The translations under genes were made by a program, and so were the position numbers. The notes beneath the pieces are model-generated. The model was given only the letters and a program-made list of their open reading frames with translations, was not told the DNA's origin and made no database searches. Shown here piece after piece: positions 1-11,312 of a stretch of DNA of 64,000 nt. Position 1 is the stretch's first letter. Each line of letters opens with the position of its first letter. The DNA is from Pseudothauera nasutitermitis (GTDB lineage: Bacteria; Pseudomonadota; Gammaproteobacteria; Burkholderiales; Rhodocyclaceae): assembly GCF_004801295.1 (NCBI RefSeq), contig NZ_SSOC01000008.1:141864-205863 (forward strand), given 5' to 3'.

Positions 1-44
1 GGGAAAGTGGGAAAAGCTTCCCGGAAAAACGCCGTTTCGGGCAG

Positions 45-70
45 AAAACGCCGGCCGGAACACACCGGCG
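45..70 (-). terminator. Probable rnpB terminator
   Basis: On the minus strand, just downstream of the RNase P RNA, a 6-bp GC stem (CGCCGG at 65-70 pairing with CCGGCG at 49-54, plus-strand positions) encloses a 10-nt loop and is followed by TTTT. This is the layout of an intrinsic terminator. The stem is short, so moderate confidence. Confidence 0.45.
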
Positions 71-122
71 GACATCTGGAACGGCGAAAGCGTCCCCGGA
101 GCGGGCACGCGAAGAATGGGAG

Positions 123-673
123 AAGGAAGTCCGCCGATAAGCCGGGTTCTGTCGAACGCCACGAACCGGAGTCCGCGGCGCCGGGCAATCATTCCTCTGG
201 GCGCCGCGTTGCCGCGGCGCTCAAGCAGCCTACCCGGGAGCAGCGCGAGCCACGCCATCGCTCCCCTATTTGGCCTTGCCCCGGATGGGGTTTGCCGTGC
301 CGGTCCTGTTGCCAGTCCCGCGGTGGGCTCTTACCCGCCAAGGCTTTCGCCCTGGCCGCTGACGCGCTTACGCGCGCCACCGCACCGTTTCACCCTTGCC
401 TGTGCTTTTCGAAGAGCAAGCTCTTCAAAGGACTTTGCCGCCTGTCGGCGGCGAAGCCCTTCCGCGAAGAAACGCCACCCGAAGGCGACCTCCTCCACGA
501 AGGGGACTTTGCCGCCTGTCGGCGGCGAAGCCCAAGCCATCGGCGGTCTGCTCTCTGTTGCACTTTCCGTCGCCTCGCGGCGCCCGGCCGTTAGCCGGCA
601 TCCTGCTCTGCGGGGCCCGGACTTTCCTCCACGCGCCACGAGGGCGCGCAGCGATTGCCTGGCGGACTTCCGG
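123..673 (-). ncRNA. rnpB: RNase P RNA (bacterial type A), with expanded P12
   Basis: Catalytic RNA of RNase P, which removes 5' leaders from pre-tRNAs. Reading the minus strand, the 5' end (near 673) and the 3' end (near 123) are complementary and form P1. Conserved blocks are present: GGAGGAAAGTCCGGGC near 620-640, AGTGCAACAGAGAGCA near 545-565, AAGGGTGAAA near 388-400, AAGGCCAAATAGGGG near 265-280 and ACAGAACCCGGCTTATCG near 130-150. Total length is about 550 nt against 377 nt in E. coli. The excess lies mostly in the P12 hairpin (about 405-545), with a further extension at P13/P14 (about 320-385). A TATAAT box sits at 679-684 on the minus strand. The exact ends are estimated from pairing. 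Confidence 0.95.
430..533. repeat. 30-bp palindromic element duplicated inside rnpB P12
   Basis: The same 30-bp segment, starting GGACTTTGCCGCC and ending GCGAAGCCC, occurs at 430-459 and 504-533, 74 bp apart. Each copy contains a short hairpin (GCCGCC tgtc GGCGGC). Next to the first copy lies a further hairpin, GAAGAGC-AA-GCTCTTC, at 409-426. All of this falls within the apical extension of helix P12. Confidence 0.85.
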
Positions 674-678
674 CAGGG

Positions 679-684
679 ATTATA
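679..684 (-). promoter_or_regulatory. -10 box for rnpB
   Basis: A perfect TATAAT on the minus strand lies 6 nt upstream of the inferred RNase P RNA 5' end. No good -35 hexamer is visible at 16-18 bp. That upstream sequence lies inside the 3' end of the preceding lipoprotein gene. Confidence 0.6.
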
Positions 685-695
685 GCGCGTGGCGA

Positions 696-1109
696 TCAGC
701 CGCCGGCGGGCACGAAGGCGGGCTTGCCGTCGCGCAGCCGGAAAGTGCCGACCAGCGCGCCCGGCGGCGGGCCGTCATGGGCCCAATCCTGCACCAGGCA
801 ACGCTCGGTGCTCGCCAGATACCAGTGCTGCCCCTGGCGCAGCGCCCACAGCAGATCTCCGGCTTCGTACACGTCCACCTCCGCCAGTTCGACGCCGCCG
901 GGATGGATGCCGACCCTGCGCTGGCAATGCGGCAGACGCGAAACCACCACCGCCTGGTCGATCTCCTCACTCCAGAAATACGCCTGCTCGCGCACCAGGA
1001 TCACCGCATGCTGGCTGCCTTCCACCATGAACGCGGTGGCGCTGTTCTCGCAGGCGACCAGCAGCGGGATGGCGGCCAGCAACAGCAGACGGGAAAGTAG
1101 TTTCGGCAT
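696..1109 (-). CDS. Hypothetical lipoprotein downstream of pyrC
   Basis: A 137-residue protein with a lipoprotein signal: a hydrophobic stretch after MPKLLSR and lipobox LVAC, placing the acylated cysteine at residue 20. It should therefore be a membrane-anchored periplasmic protein. The rest is a small soluble domain with two further cysteines; I recognise no family. It starts 15 bp after the pyrC stop on the same strand, so it is probably co-transcribed. Its 3' end holds the promoter region of rnpB. Confidence 0.75.
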   Translation of the reverse strand: MPKLLSRLLLLAAIPLLVACENSATAFMVEGSQHAVILVREQAYFWSEEIDQAVVVSRLPHCQRRVGIHPGGVELAEVDVYEAGDLLWALRQGQHWYLASTERCLVQDWAHDGPPPGALVGTFRLRDGKPAFVPAGG

Positions 1110-1124
1110 TGAAGCGCTCCGTAC

Positions 1125-2159
1125 TCAGACCAGCCGCCAGGCGACCGCTTCGCCCGCGCGCAGCGGCACCAGCGGATCGTTTTCCAGATAGTCGAAGGTC
1201 TGCGGCACCGTCCAGGCATCACGCGCAAGGGTGATGGTGTCCGGATTCGGCGGCAGGCCATAGAACGCCGGCCCATTGAGGCTGGCGAAGGATTCCAGCC
1301 GGTCGAGCGCGCCAGCCGCATCGAAGGCTTCGGCGTACAACTCGATGCCGGCATGCGCGGTGTAGCAGCCGGCACAGCCGCAGGCCGCTTCCTTGGCGCC
1401 GCGCGCATGGGGGGCCGAGTCGGTACCCAGGAAGAACTTGCGGCTGCCCGAGGTGACCGCCTCGACCAGCGCACGGCGGTGCGTTTCACGCTTGAGCACG
1501 GGCAGGCAGTAGTGGTGCGGACGGATTCCGCCGGCGAAGATGGCATTGCGGTTGAGCAGCAGGTGGTGCGCGGTGACCGTGGCGCCCACGTTGTCACCGG
1601 ACTCCCGCACGAAGGCGGCCGCCTCGGCGGTGGTGATGTGCTCGAACACCACGCGCAATGCGGGGAATCGCCCGACCAGGGGAGCCAGCACGCGATCGAT
1701 GAAGACCTTCTCGCGGTCAAATACATCCACCTCTGCGCCGGTCGCCTCGCCATGCACGCACAGCACCAGCCCGACCTTCTCCATGCGTTCGAGCAGCGGA
1801 TGGATCTTCTCGATGGCGGTCACCCCGGCATCCGAATTGGTCGTGGCACCCGCCGGGTAGAGCTTGGCGGCCACCACCGCGCCGCTGTCGCGCGCGCGCT
1901 CGATCTCGTCGGGCGGCGTGTTGTCGGTCAGATAGAGGCTCATCAGCGGCTCGAAACGCGCGCCGGCCGGCACCGCCGCGAGGATGCGCGCACGATACTC
2001 GAGCGCCTGCGCGGCGGTGACCACCGGCGGGCGCAGGTTGGGCATGATCAGCGCCCGCCCGAAACGGCGCGCACTATGCGGCACCACGGCGCGCAGGGCG
2101 GCGCCGTCGCGCACGTGCAGATGCCAGTCGTCGGGGCGGGTCAGAGTGATCGAGGTCAT
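1125..2159 (-). CDS. pyrC: Dihydroorotase, PyrC (class II)
   Basis: Converts N-carbamoyl-L-aspartate to L-dihydroorotate in de novo pyrimidine synthesis; a cytosolic zinc enzyme. The N-terminal metal-binding motif [10 protein letters not shown] is present, as are [13 protein letters not shown] (with the carbamylated lysine), VHGEAT, FEHITT and GTDSAPH with a CGCAGC segment. All match the E. coli-type PyrC of about 345 residues. The start shown gives 344 residues (MTSITL...); an in-frame ATG 15 bp upstream at 2174 is an alternative. A TATAAT at 2206-2211 (minus strand) is the likely promoter element. Confidence 0.95.
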   Translation of the reverse strand: MTSITLTRPDDWHLHVRDGAALRAVVPHSARRFGRALIMPNLRPPVVTAAQALEYRARILAAVPAGARFEPLMSLYLTDNTPPDEIERARDSGAVVAAKLYPAGATTNSDAGVTAIEKIHPLLERMEKVGLVLCVHGEATGAEVDVFDREKVFIDRVLAPLVGRFPALRVVFEHITTAEAAAFVRESGDNVGATVTAHHLLLNRNAIFAGGIRPHHYCLPVLKRETHRRALVEAVTSGSRKFFLGTDSAPHARGAKEAACGCAGCYTAHAGIELYAEAFDAAGALDRLESFASLNGPAFYGLPPNPDTITLARDAWTVPQTFDYLENDPLVPLRAGEAVAWRLV

Positions 2160-2205
2160 GCGCGGCAAATCCATACGAAACGATGGGAATCAGGCTAAGC
2201 GACCC

Positions 2206-2211
2206 ATTATA
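2206..2211 (-). promoter_or_regulatory. -10 box for pyrC
   Basis: TATAAT on the minus strand, about 35-45 bp upstream of the pyrC start codon, in the short gap after the rsmI stop. No convincing -35 hexamer is visible. Confidence 0.5.
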
Positions 2212-2219
2212 GGCGGGGA

Positions 2220-3080
2220 TCACCCGCCCTTGAGCGCCAGCGCGCGGGCATACAGCGCCTTGCGCGGCGCGCCGGTGATCTCGGCCGCCAGCCGGGCGGC
2301 GCTCTTCACCGGCAGTTCTTCCAGCAGCAGGCCGAGTACGCGCTCCGCCTCGCCATCCAGCCCCTCCACGGGCGGCGCGCCCTCCACCACCAGCACGAAC
2401 TCGCCGCGCACATGATTGGCGTCGCTCGCCAGCCAGGCGGCCGCCTCGCCGAGCGGCAGCAGCACGCTCTGCTCATGCAGCTTGGTGAGTTCGCGGGCGA
2501 TCAGCACCCGGCGCTGCGCGCCGAATTCGGCGCGCAGATCATCGACGCATTCGGCGATGCGGTGCGGCGCCTCGTAGAACACCAGCGCATCGGCATCCTC
2601 GCGCAGCACCGCAAGCGCCGCGCGGCGCGCGGCCGAGCGCGGCGGCAGGAAGCCGACGAAGCGGAAACCGCCCCCGGCGAATCCACTCACCGACAGCGCG
2701 GCCACCGCCGCGCACGGCCCCGGCACGGCAATCACCGGATGACCGGCCTCGCGCACCCGCGCCACCGCCCGCGCGCCCGGATCGGAAATGGCAGGCGTGC
2801 CGGCGTCGCTGATCAGGGCCACCGACTCCCCTTCTCCCAGCAGCCGGATCACCTGCTCGGCGGCCCCCCGCTCGTTGTGTTCATGCAGGGCGAGCAGCCG
2901 CGCCCGGATGCCGAAGGCATCGAGCAGGCGCTGGCTGTGCCGCGTATCCTCGGCGGCGATCGCGCCCACGGCACCGAGTACCGCCGCCGCGCGCGGCGAC
3001 AGGTCCCCCAGGTTCCCCAGCGGCGTGGCCACCACGTACAATGACGGCGTACTAGACAGCGCGGCAGCCCCGTGGCCCAT
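2220..3080 (-). CDS. rsmI: 16S rRNA (cytidine-1402-2'-O)-methyltransferase
   Basis: Methylates the ribose of C1402 in 16S rRNA with SAM, tuning decoding-site fidelity. Family hallmarks visible are [15 protein letters not shown] near the N-terminus, [49 protein letters not shown] and ARELTKLHE, in the order of the tetrapyrrole-methylase fold. The start chosen (286 residues) places the ATG so that it overlaps the ATG of the divergent yraN by 2 bp. A longer frame reaches 3128, and a TTG closer to the conserved YVVATP could also serve, so the start is uncertain. Confidence 0.93.
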   Translation of the reverse strand: MGHGAAALSSTPSLYVVATPLGNLGDLSPRAAAVLGAVGAIAAEDTRHSQRLLDAFGIRARLLALHEHNERGAAEQVIRLLGEGESVALISDAGTPAISDPGARAVARVREAGHPVIAVPGPCAAVAALSVSGFAGGGFRFVGFLPPRSAARRAALAVLREDADALVFYEAPHRIAECVDDLRAEFGAQRRVLIARELTKLHEQSVLLPLGEAAAWLASDANHVRGEFVLVVEGAPPVEGLDGEAERVLGLLLEELPVKSAARLAAEITGAPRKALYARALALKGG

Positions 3081-3492
3081 GAACCGATTCCTCAATCGCG
3101 GACAAAGACCGATTGTCGGCGCGCCCAAGGCCGATGCGCAAGCACGCGGACGTGCCGCCGAGGAACTCGCGGCGCGTCATCTCGCCCGCCAGGGCGTGCG
3201 CATCCTCGCGCGCAACGTGCATTGCCGGGGCGGTGAAATCGACCTGATCGGCCTGCACGACGGCACCCTGGTGTTCTTCGAAGTCCGCCTGCGCGCCGAC
3301 GAACGCTTCGGCGGCGCGGCGGACAGCCTCACTGCACGCAAGCGCCGGCGCGTCGTGCTGGCCGCGCGCTGGTGGCTGGCCGGCGCCGGCCGCGCCCATG
3401 CCGAGCGCCCTTGCCGCTTCGACGCGATCCTGCTGCGCGCGCTGGACGAAACCACCCTGCGCTGGATTCGCGGCGCCTTCGACGCGGATTGA
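3079..3492 (+). CDS. yraN: UPF0102 family protein YraN
   Basis: A 137-residue small cytosolic protein of the YraN family, a restriction-endonuclease-like fold whose function is not settled. The family core is visible: [16 protein letters not shown], then [13 protein letters not shown] and LVFFEVRLR, which carry the conserved acidic residues of the putative active site. It is divergent from rsmI, with start codons overlapping by 2 bp, and is followed by diaA and dolP as in E. coli. This synteny supports both the assignment and the start. Confidence 0.9.
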   Translation: MNRFLNRGQRPIVGAPKADAQARGRAAEELAARHLARQGVRILARNVHCRGGEIDLIGLHDGTLVFFEVRLRADERFGGAADSLTARKRRRVVLAARWWLAGAGRAHAERPCRFDAILLRALDETTLRWIRGAFDAD

Positions 3493-4895
<1,403 letters not shown>

Positions 4896-4965
4896 AAGCG
4901 GGCTTGCCCACGATACGGCGTTTCCGGGTGCCAATGACGCCTTGTCGCGGGCAACGCTCCTACGC

Positions 4966-4994
4966 TTGGCTTGAACACCGAACATGGTTATAAT
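4966..4994 (+). promoter_or_regulatory. sigma-70 promoter for rpsU
   Basis: TTGGCT at 4966-4971 and a perfect TATAAT at 4989-4994 with 17-bp spacing, 39 bp before the rpsU start codon. This is the best-formed vegetative promoter in the window and is expected to drive the macromolecular synthesis operon. Confidence 0.8.
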
Positions 4995-5033
4995 CGCGCC
5001 CTTTCTGTTCACCAGACACTCAAGGAAACCCTC

Positions 5034-5246
5034 ATGCCGGGTATTCGCGTCAAAGAAAACGAGCCGTTTGAAGTTGCGATCCGCCGTTTCAAGCGCACGA
5101 TCGAAAAGACCGGTGTGCTGACCGAACTGCGCTCGCGCGAGTTCTACGAAAAGCCCACCGCCGAGCGCAAGCGCAAGCTGGCCGCCGCCGTCAAGCGCAA
5201 CCACAAGCGCCTGCGCAGCCAGACCCTGCCGCCGAAGCTGTACTGA
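5034..5246 (+). CDS. rpsU: 30S ribosomal protein bS21
   Basis: A 70-residue, very basic ribosomal protein of the small subunit that helps initiation at natural mRNA starts. The sequence from [19 protein letters not shown] through [14 protein letters not shown] to the [13 protein letters not shown] end is typical of bS21. It leads the operon rpsU-yqeY-dnaG-rpoD and is preceded by a strong promoter. Confidence 0.97.
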   Translation: MPGIRVKENEPFEVAIRRFKRTIEKTGVLTELRSREFYEKPTAERKRKLAAAVKRNHKRLRSQTLPPKLY

Positions 5247-5273
5247 TCCCGCACCGGCAAGCGCCGGCTGCCA

Positions 5274-5316
5274 CCGCACCGAGAGCCGATCGAATGGTCG
5301 CGTTCCGGTGCGGTTT
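5274..5316 (+). terminator. Hairpin between rpsU and yqeY (attenuator candidate)
   Basis: CCGCACCG at 5274-5281 pairs with CGGTGCGG at 5306-5313 across a 24-nt loop and is followed by TTT. In E. coli a partial terminator separates rpsU from dnaG and lowers downstream expression. This hairpin is in the equivalent place, but its U-run is short. Confidence 0.45.
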
Positions 5317-5341
5317 CGCATTTCTCGACCAGGAGCAAGAC

Positions 5342-5791
5342 ATGTCCCTCAGGAGCCGTATCCAGGATGACATGAAGGCCGCCCTGCGCGCCAAGGAAAG
5401 CGCCCGGCTGGCAGCCATCCGCCTGCTGCTCGCCGCGATCAAGCAGCGCGAGGTCGACGAGCGCATTGCCGAACTGGACGACCAGGCGGTACTGGCCACC
5501 ATCGAGAAGCTGGTCAAGCAGCGCCGCGACGCCGCCGCCCAGTACGAAGCCGCCGGCCGCGCGGAACTCGCCGCCGCCGAACGTTTCGAGATCGAGGTGC
5601 TGTCCGCCTACCTCCCGGCCCGCCTGACGGAAGCCGAGATCACCGCGGAGATCGACGCCGCGCTGGCCGCCAGCGGTGCCTCCACGGCCGCCGACATGGG
5701 CCGCGCGATGGCCGTGCTCAAGCCCCGCCTGGCCGGCAAGGCCGACATGGGCGAGGTCTCGCGCCTGCTGCGCGCCCGCCTGTCCGCCTGA
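5342..5791 (+). CDS. yqeY: GatB/YqeY domain protein
   Basis: A 149-residue helical protein of the YqeY family, homologous to the tRNA-binding tail of the amidotransferase subunit GatB. The role of the stand-alone form is not established. Recognisable segments are SLRSRIQDDMKAALRAKES, LVKQRRDAAAQYEAAGR, EIEVLSAYLPARLTEAE and GEVSRLLRARLS. It lies between rpsU and dnaG, as in many beta- and gammaproteobacteria. Confidence 0.93.
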   Translation: MSLRSRIQDDMKAALRAKESARLAAIRLLLAAIKQREVDERIAELDDQAVLATIEKLVKQRRDAAAQYEAAGRAELAAAERFEIEVLSAYLPARLTEAEITAEIDAALAASGASTAADMGRAMAVLKPRLAGKADMGEVSRLLRARLSA

Positions 5792-5822
5792 CCCGCCGCC
5801 CCTACGCGGCCCCACGCCGCCG

Positions 5823-7640
5823 ATGATTCCCCAGGCCTTCATCCAGGATCTGCTTGCCCGCGTCGACATCGTCGAGGTCATCGAACGCTACCTGCCGCTG
5901 AAGAAGGGCGGCGCCAACTACTTCGCCTGCTGCCCCTTCCACGGCGAAAAATCCCCCTCGTTCTCGGTCAGCCCCAGCAAGCAGTTCTATCACTGCTTCG
6001 GTTGCGGCGCGCACGGCAGCGCCCTGGGTTTCCTGATGGAATACAGCGGACTGAGCTTCGTCGAGGCCATCAAGGAACTGGCTGCCCAGGTCGGCATGCA
6101 GGTGCCCGACGACGGCAAATTCACCGCGCGCGCCGACGACGGGCGCGACCAGTTGCTCGACGCCATGAGCGCGGCCGCGCGCTTCTACCGCGACCAGCTC
6201 AAGCACAGCCAAAACGCCATCGACTACCTGAAGCGGCGTGGCGTCAGCGGCGAGGTCGCCGCGCGCTTCGGCATCGGCTACGCGCCGGACGCCTGGCAAT
6301 CGCTCGACAAGGTGTTCACCGAATACCGCGCCAAGCACCTGCTCGACGCCGGCCTGGTGATCGACAACGATCAAGGACGGCGCTACGACCGCTTCCGCGA
6401 CCGCATCATGTTCCCCATCCTGGACCGGCGCGGACGCGTGATCGCCTTCGGCGGACGCATCCTGGAGCAGGGCGAACCCAAGTACCTGAACTCGCCGGAA
6501 ACCCCGCTGTTCGAAAAGGGCCGCGAACTGTACGGCCTGTTCCAGGCACAGAAGGCCATCCGCGACGCCGGCTTCGCGCTCGTCGTCGAAGGCTACATGG
6601 ACGTCGTCGCGCTCGCCCAGTTCGGCGTCGGCAACGCGGTGGCCGCGCTTGGCACGGCCACCACGCCGCATCACATCAACACCCTGCTGCGCCAGACCGA
6701 CCGCGTGGTGTTCTGCTTCGATGGCGACGCGGCCGGACGCAAGGCGGCCTGGCGCGCCCTGGAAAACGCGCTCGAAGCCCTGCGCGACGACGCCACGCTG
6801 GCCTTCCTGTTCCTGCCGGAAGAGCACGACCCGGACTCCTTCGTGCGCGCGGAAGGCGCCGACGCCTTCCTGCACGCCGCGCGCAACGCTACCCCGCTGG
6901 CCGCCTTCCTGATCCAGAACCTGCGCACGCAGTGCGACATGGACAGCGCGGAAGGCCGCGCGCGCTTCGTCCATGAAGCGCGCCCGCTGGTCAGCCGGAT
7001 CGCCGCACCGCTGCTGCGCCTGCAACTGCTCAAGATGGTGGCCGAGGAAAGCGCGCTGACCCAGCACGAGGTCGAACAAGCCTTCGGCCTGCAGGCCCCG
7101 ACGCAGCGCAGCCAATCCCGCCCCGGCGGAGAATCCCGCACGCCGCGCGCCGCCCCCCGGGGCAATGCCCGCTTCGGCAGCGCGCGCTTCGGCGGCACCC
7201 GCCGCCCGCCATCACTGGTCGATGCCCTGCTGCGCCTGGTGCTGCACCACCCGCATCGCGCGGCGCGCCTGCCGGTCGGCCTGATTCCCGGCGATTCGGC
7301 CGAATCGCGCGCGCTGGTGGCGATCATCGACGCCATCGAGGTGGGCGACCTCAACCCCTCCTGCGGACTCGGCGCCCTCGTCGAGCGCTTCCGCGAGAGC
7401 GAGCACGGCGACACGCTGGCCCGCGTGGCGAGCGAGTTGATGGAAGAGGAGTTCGACGACGCATCGGTTGAAACCTTGTTCGAGGACACTCTGCGCAAAT
7501 TGCAGGCCGATGCCGTGGCCGCCGAAATCGCCCGTCTGACCGCGCTCGCGGCCGAAGGCGGGCTGGACGCCACCGGCCGCCACCGCCTCGCGGAACTGCT
7601 GCTGGAGAAGCGGAACCTGAGCCCAGCCGGCAAAGTCTGA
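5823..7640 (+). CDS. dnaG: DNA primase DnaG
   Basis: Synthesises RNA primers at the replication fork, recruited by DnaB. The N-terminal CHC2 zinc finger is visible (CCPFHGEKSP and HCFGCGAHG, residues about 39-66), followed by the catalytic core with GIGYAPD and FGGRIL, and the Toprim domain around 255-340 (EGYMDVVALAQ, FCFDGDAAGRKAA). A proline/arginine-rich linker (about 425-465) joins the C-terminal DnaB-binding helical domain. The length of 605 residues is normal. The ATG at 5823 gives the standard MIPQAFIQDLLARVDIVEVI start. Confidence 0.97.
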   Translation: MIPQAFIQDLLARVDIVEVIERYLPLKKGGANYFACCPFHGEKSPSFSVSPSKQFYHCFGCGAHGSALGFLMEYSGLSFVEAIKELAAQVGMQVPDDGKFTARADDGRDQLLDAMSAAARFYRDQLKHSQNAIDYLKRRGVSGEVAARFGIGYAPDAWQSLDKVFTEYRAKHLLDAGLVIDNDQGRRYDRFRDRIMFPILDRRGRVIAFGGRILEQGEPKYLNSPETPLFEKGRELYGLFQAQKAIRDAGFALVVEGYMDVVALAQFGVGNAVAALGTATTPHHINTLLRQTDRVVFCFDGDAAGRKAAWRALENALEALRDDATLAFLFLPEEHDPDSFVRAEGADAFLHAARNATPLAAFLIQNLRTQCDMDSAEGRARFVHEARPLVSRIAAPLLRLQLLKMVAEESALTQHEVEQAFGLQAPTQRSQSRPGGESRTPRAAPRGNARFGSARFGGTRRPPSLVDALLRLVLHHPHRAARLPVGLIPGDSAESRALVAIIDAIEVGDLNPSCGLGALVERFRESEHGDTLARVASELMEEEFDDASVETLFEDTLRKLQADAVAAEIARLTALAAEGGLDATGRHRLAELLLEKRNLSPAGKV

Positions 7641-7699
7641 GTTTTTTAGTATAATTCCCTGTTTACTCAATTAGTCAGCCCCCTGAACCGAGGAGCGTT

Positions 7700-9691
<1,992 letters not shown>

Positions 9692-9698
9692 GTCCTCC

Positions 9699-9721
9699 CG
9701 CGCCCGCCCCGTGCGGGCGCG
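9699..9721 (+). terminator. GC-rich hairpin after rpoD
   Basis: CGCGCCCGC (9699-9707) pairs perfectly with GCGGGCGCG (9713-9721). The stem ends 2 nt before the tRNA 5' end and has no U-run, so it may act as a processing or pausing hairpin rather than a true terminator. Confidence 0.4.
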
Positions 9722-9722
9722 C

Positions 9723-9799
9723 GGGCCTTTAGCTCAATCGGTTAGAGCAGAGGACTCATAATCCTTTGGTTGCGGGTTCGAGTCCCGCAGGGCCCACCA
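9723..9799 (+). tRNA. ileX: tRNA with CAU anticodon, probably tRNA-Ile2 (k2CAU)
   Basis: A 77-nt tRNA including an encoded CCA, with a 7-bp acceptor stem, D-loop AATCGGTTA, anticodon loop CTCATAA and T-loop TTCGAGT. CAU could mean elongator Met or the lysidine-modified Ile tRNA. The acceptor stem has C4-G69 and C5-G68, known recognition features for TilS, which favours Ile2 (reads AUA) over Met. It lies immediately downstream of rpoD. Confidence 0.85.
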
Positions 9800-9807
9800 G
9801 CAATGCA

Positions 9808-9836
9808 AAACGCCAGCCTCCGGGCTGGCGTTTCCC
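9808..9836. terminator. Bidirectional terminator between tRNA and mpl
   Basis: A 10-bp perfect stem, AACGCCAGCC (9809-9818) with GGCTGGCGTT (9823-9832), has a 4-nt loop and a short run of T on each strand. It can end both the tRNA/rpoD transcript and the convergent mpl transcript. Confidence 0.8.
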
Positions 9837-9860
9837 CATTCACCACAACGCTCCGGGCAT

Positions 9861-11213
9861 TCAGGGCGCCGCGCGCAACGCGGCCAGCAGCTTCTCGTGC
9901 ACGCCGCCGAAGCCGCCGTTGCTCATCACCAGCACGTGATCGCCCGGCCGCGCCGCCGTGCGCACGGCGGCCACCAGATCGTCCAGGCTTGCATGGCAGC
10001 TCGCGCGTTCGCCCAGCGGCACCAGCGCTTCGGCCGCATCCCAGCCCAGCCCGGCGGTATGGCAGAACACCTGGTCGGCGCCCTCCAGGCTTGCCGGCAG
10101 GCGCGCCTTCATGACCCCCAGCTTCATCGTGTTGGAACGCGGCTCCAGCACCGCCAGGATACGCCCGGCGGACGCCCGGCGGCGCAGCCCGTCGATGGTC
10201 AGCGCGATGGCCGTGGGATGGTGGGCGAAATCGTCGTACACCGTGACCCCGCCGGCCTGGCCACGCGTCTCCAGGCGGCGCTTGATGCCTTCGAAACGCG
10301 CCAGGCTGGCGATGGCCTGGGCCGGCGGCACGCCCACGTGGCGAGCGGCGGCGATGGCCGCGAGCGCATTGGCGCGGTTGTGGCGCCCCGCCAGCGGCAT
10401 GGCCACGCGCCCCAGTTCCTCGCCGGCCAGGCGGAATACCGCCTCCCCCTCATCCGTACCCGCCGCCGCGGACCAGCCGGCCGGATCGTCGAACCACTCC
10501 AGTTCGGACCAGCAGCCCCGCTCCAGCACGCGCTTGAGCGCTTCCTCCGCGGCGTTGGCGACGATGCGCCCGCTCCCGGGCAGAATGCGCACGAGATGGT
10601 GGAACTGCGTCTCGATCGCCGCCAGATCCGCGAAGATGTCCGCATGATCGAATTCGAGGTTGTTGAGGATCGCGGTGCGCGGCCGGTAATGCACGAATTT
10701 CGAGCGCTTGTCGCAGAACGCCGTGTCGTACTCGTCCGCCTCGATGACGAAGAACGATGAATCGGTCAGCCGCGCGGACACGCCAAAATTCTTCGGCACC
10801 CCGCCGACCAGAAAGCCCGGGTTCAGCCCGGCATCCTCCAGCATCCAGGCGAGCAGCGAGGTGGTCGTGGTCTTGCCATGCGTGCCGGCCACCGCCAGCA
10901 CCCAGCGCCCGGCCAGCACGTGCTCGGCCAGCCATTGCGGGCCGGATACATACGGCAGACCGCGATCGAGGATCGCTTCCAGCAACGGATTGCCACGCGA
11001 GATGGCATTGCCGACCACGAACACGTCGGGCGCCAGATCGATCTGCGCCGGGTCGTAGCCCTCGGTGAGCGCGATGCCCTGCTCCGCCAGCTGCGTGCTC
11101 ATCGGCGGATAGACATTGGCGTCGCAGCCGGTGACGGTATGGCCCGCGGCACGCGCGAGCAGCGCGATGCCGCCCATGAAGGTGCCGCAGATGCCGAGGA
11201 TGTGGATGTGCAT
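9861..11213 (-). CDS. mpl: UDP-N-acetylmuramate:L-Ala-gamma-D-Glu-meso-DAP ligase
   Basis: Peptidoglycan recycling enzyme that attaches the recovered tripeptide to UDP-MurNAc in the cytosol using ATP. Mur-ligase features are clear: N-terminal MHIHILGICGTFMGG, the P-loop GTHGKTTTTSLLAWML (about residue 110), IEADEYDTAF, NNLEFDHADIF and the C-terminal EPRSNTMKLG segment. The 450-residue length fits Mpl rather than MurC. It is transcribed toward the terminator shared with rpoD. Confidence 0.95.
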   Translation of the reverse strand: MHIHILGICGTFMGGIALLARAAGHTVTGCDANVYPPMSTQLAEQGIALTEGYDPAQIDLAPDVFVVGNAISRGNPLLEAILDRGLPYVSGPQWLAEHVLAGRWVLAVAGTHGKTTTTSLLAWMLEDAGLNPGFLVGGVPKNFGVSARLTDSSFFVIEADEYDTAFCDKRSKFVHYRPRTAILNNLEFDHADIFADLAAIETQFHHLVRILPGSGRIVANAAEEALKRVLERGCWSELEWFDDPAGWSAAAGTDEGEAVFRLAGEELGRVAMPLAGRHNRANALAAIAAARHVGVPPAQAIASLARFEGIKRRLETRGQAGGVTVYDDFAHHPTAIALTIDGLRRRASAGRILAVLEPRSNTMKLGVMKARLPASLEGADQVFCHTAGLGWDAAEALVPLGERASCHASLDDLVAAVRTAARPGDHVLVMSNGGFGGVHEKLLAALRAAP

Positions 11214-11265
11214 GAAGACTCCGCGCGAACCCGCCGATACGCCGGAATGGCGCCCCGCGGCCAGT

Positions 11266-11286
11266 GTAGAATGGCCGGCATTCTAC
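11266..11286. promoter_or_regulatory. 21-bp palindrome between mpl and the divergent gene
   Basis: GTAGAATG (11266-11273) and CATTCTAC (11279-11286) form a perfect 8-bp inverted repeat around a GCCGG centre. Each arm contains TAGAAT, a -10-like hexamer reading outward on its own strand, so the element could be an operator and/or two overlapping divergent promoters. No good -35 boxes are visible. Confidence 0.4.
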
Positions 11287-11312
11287 CCGATGGCACCTTG
11301 CCGCCCGCGACC

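Noticed and set aside
1..20. GGGAAAGTGGGAAAAG at the left edge resembles an MraZ operator before a cell-division cluster.
   Set aside because: The TGGGA repeats are spaced 8 bp instead of 10 and face into rnpB, with no mraZ in view. Not enough to call.
116..1100. Several short open frames across the RNase P RNA region.
   Set aside because: They fall on a structured RNA with conserved RNase P blocks and on the antisense of the lipoprotein gene; none has a recognisable product.
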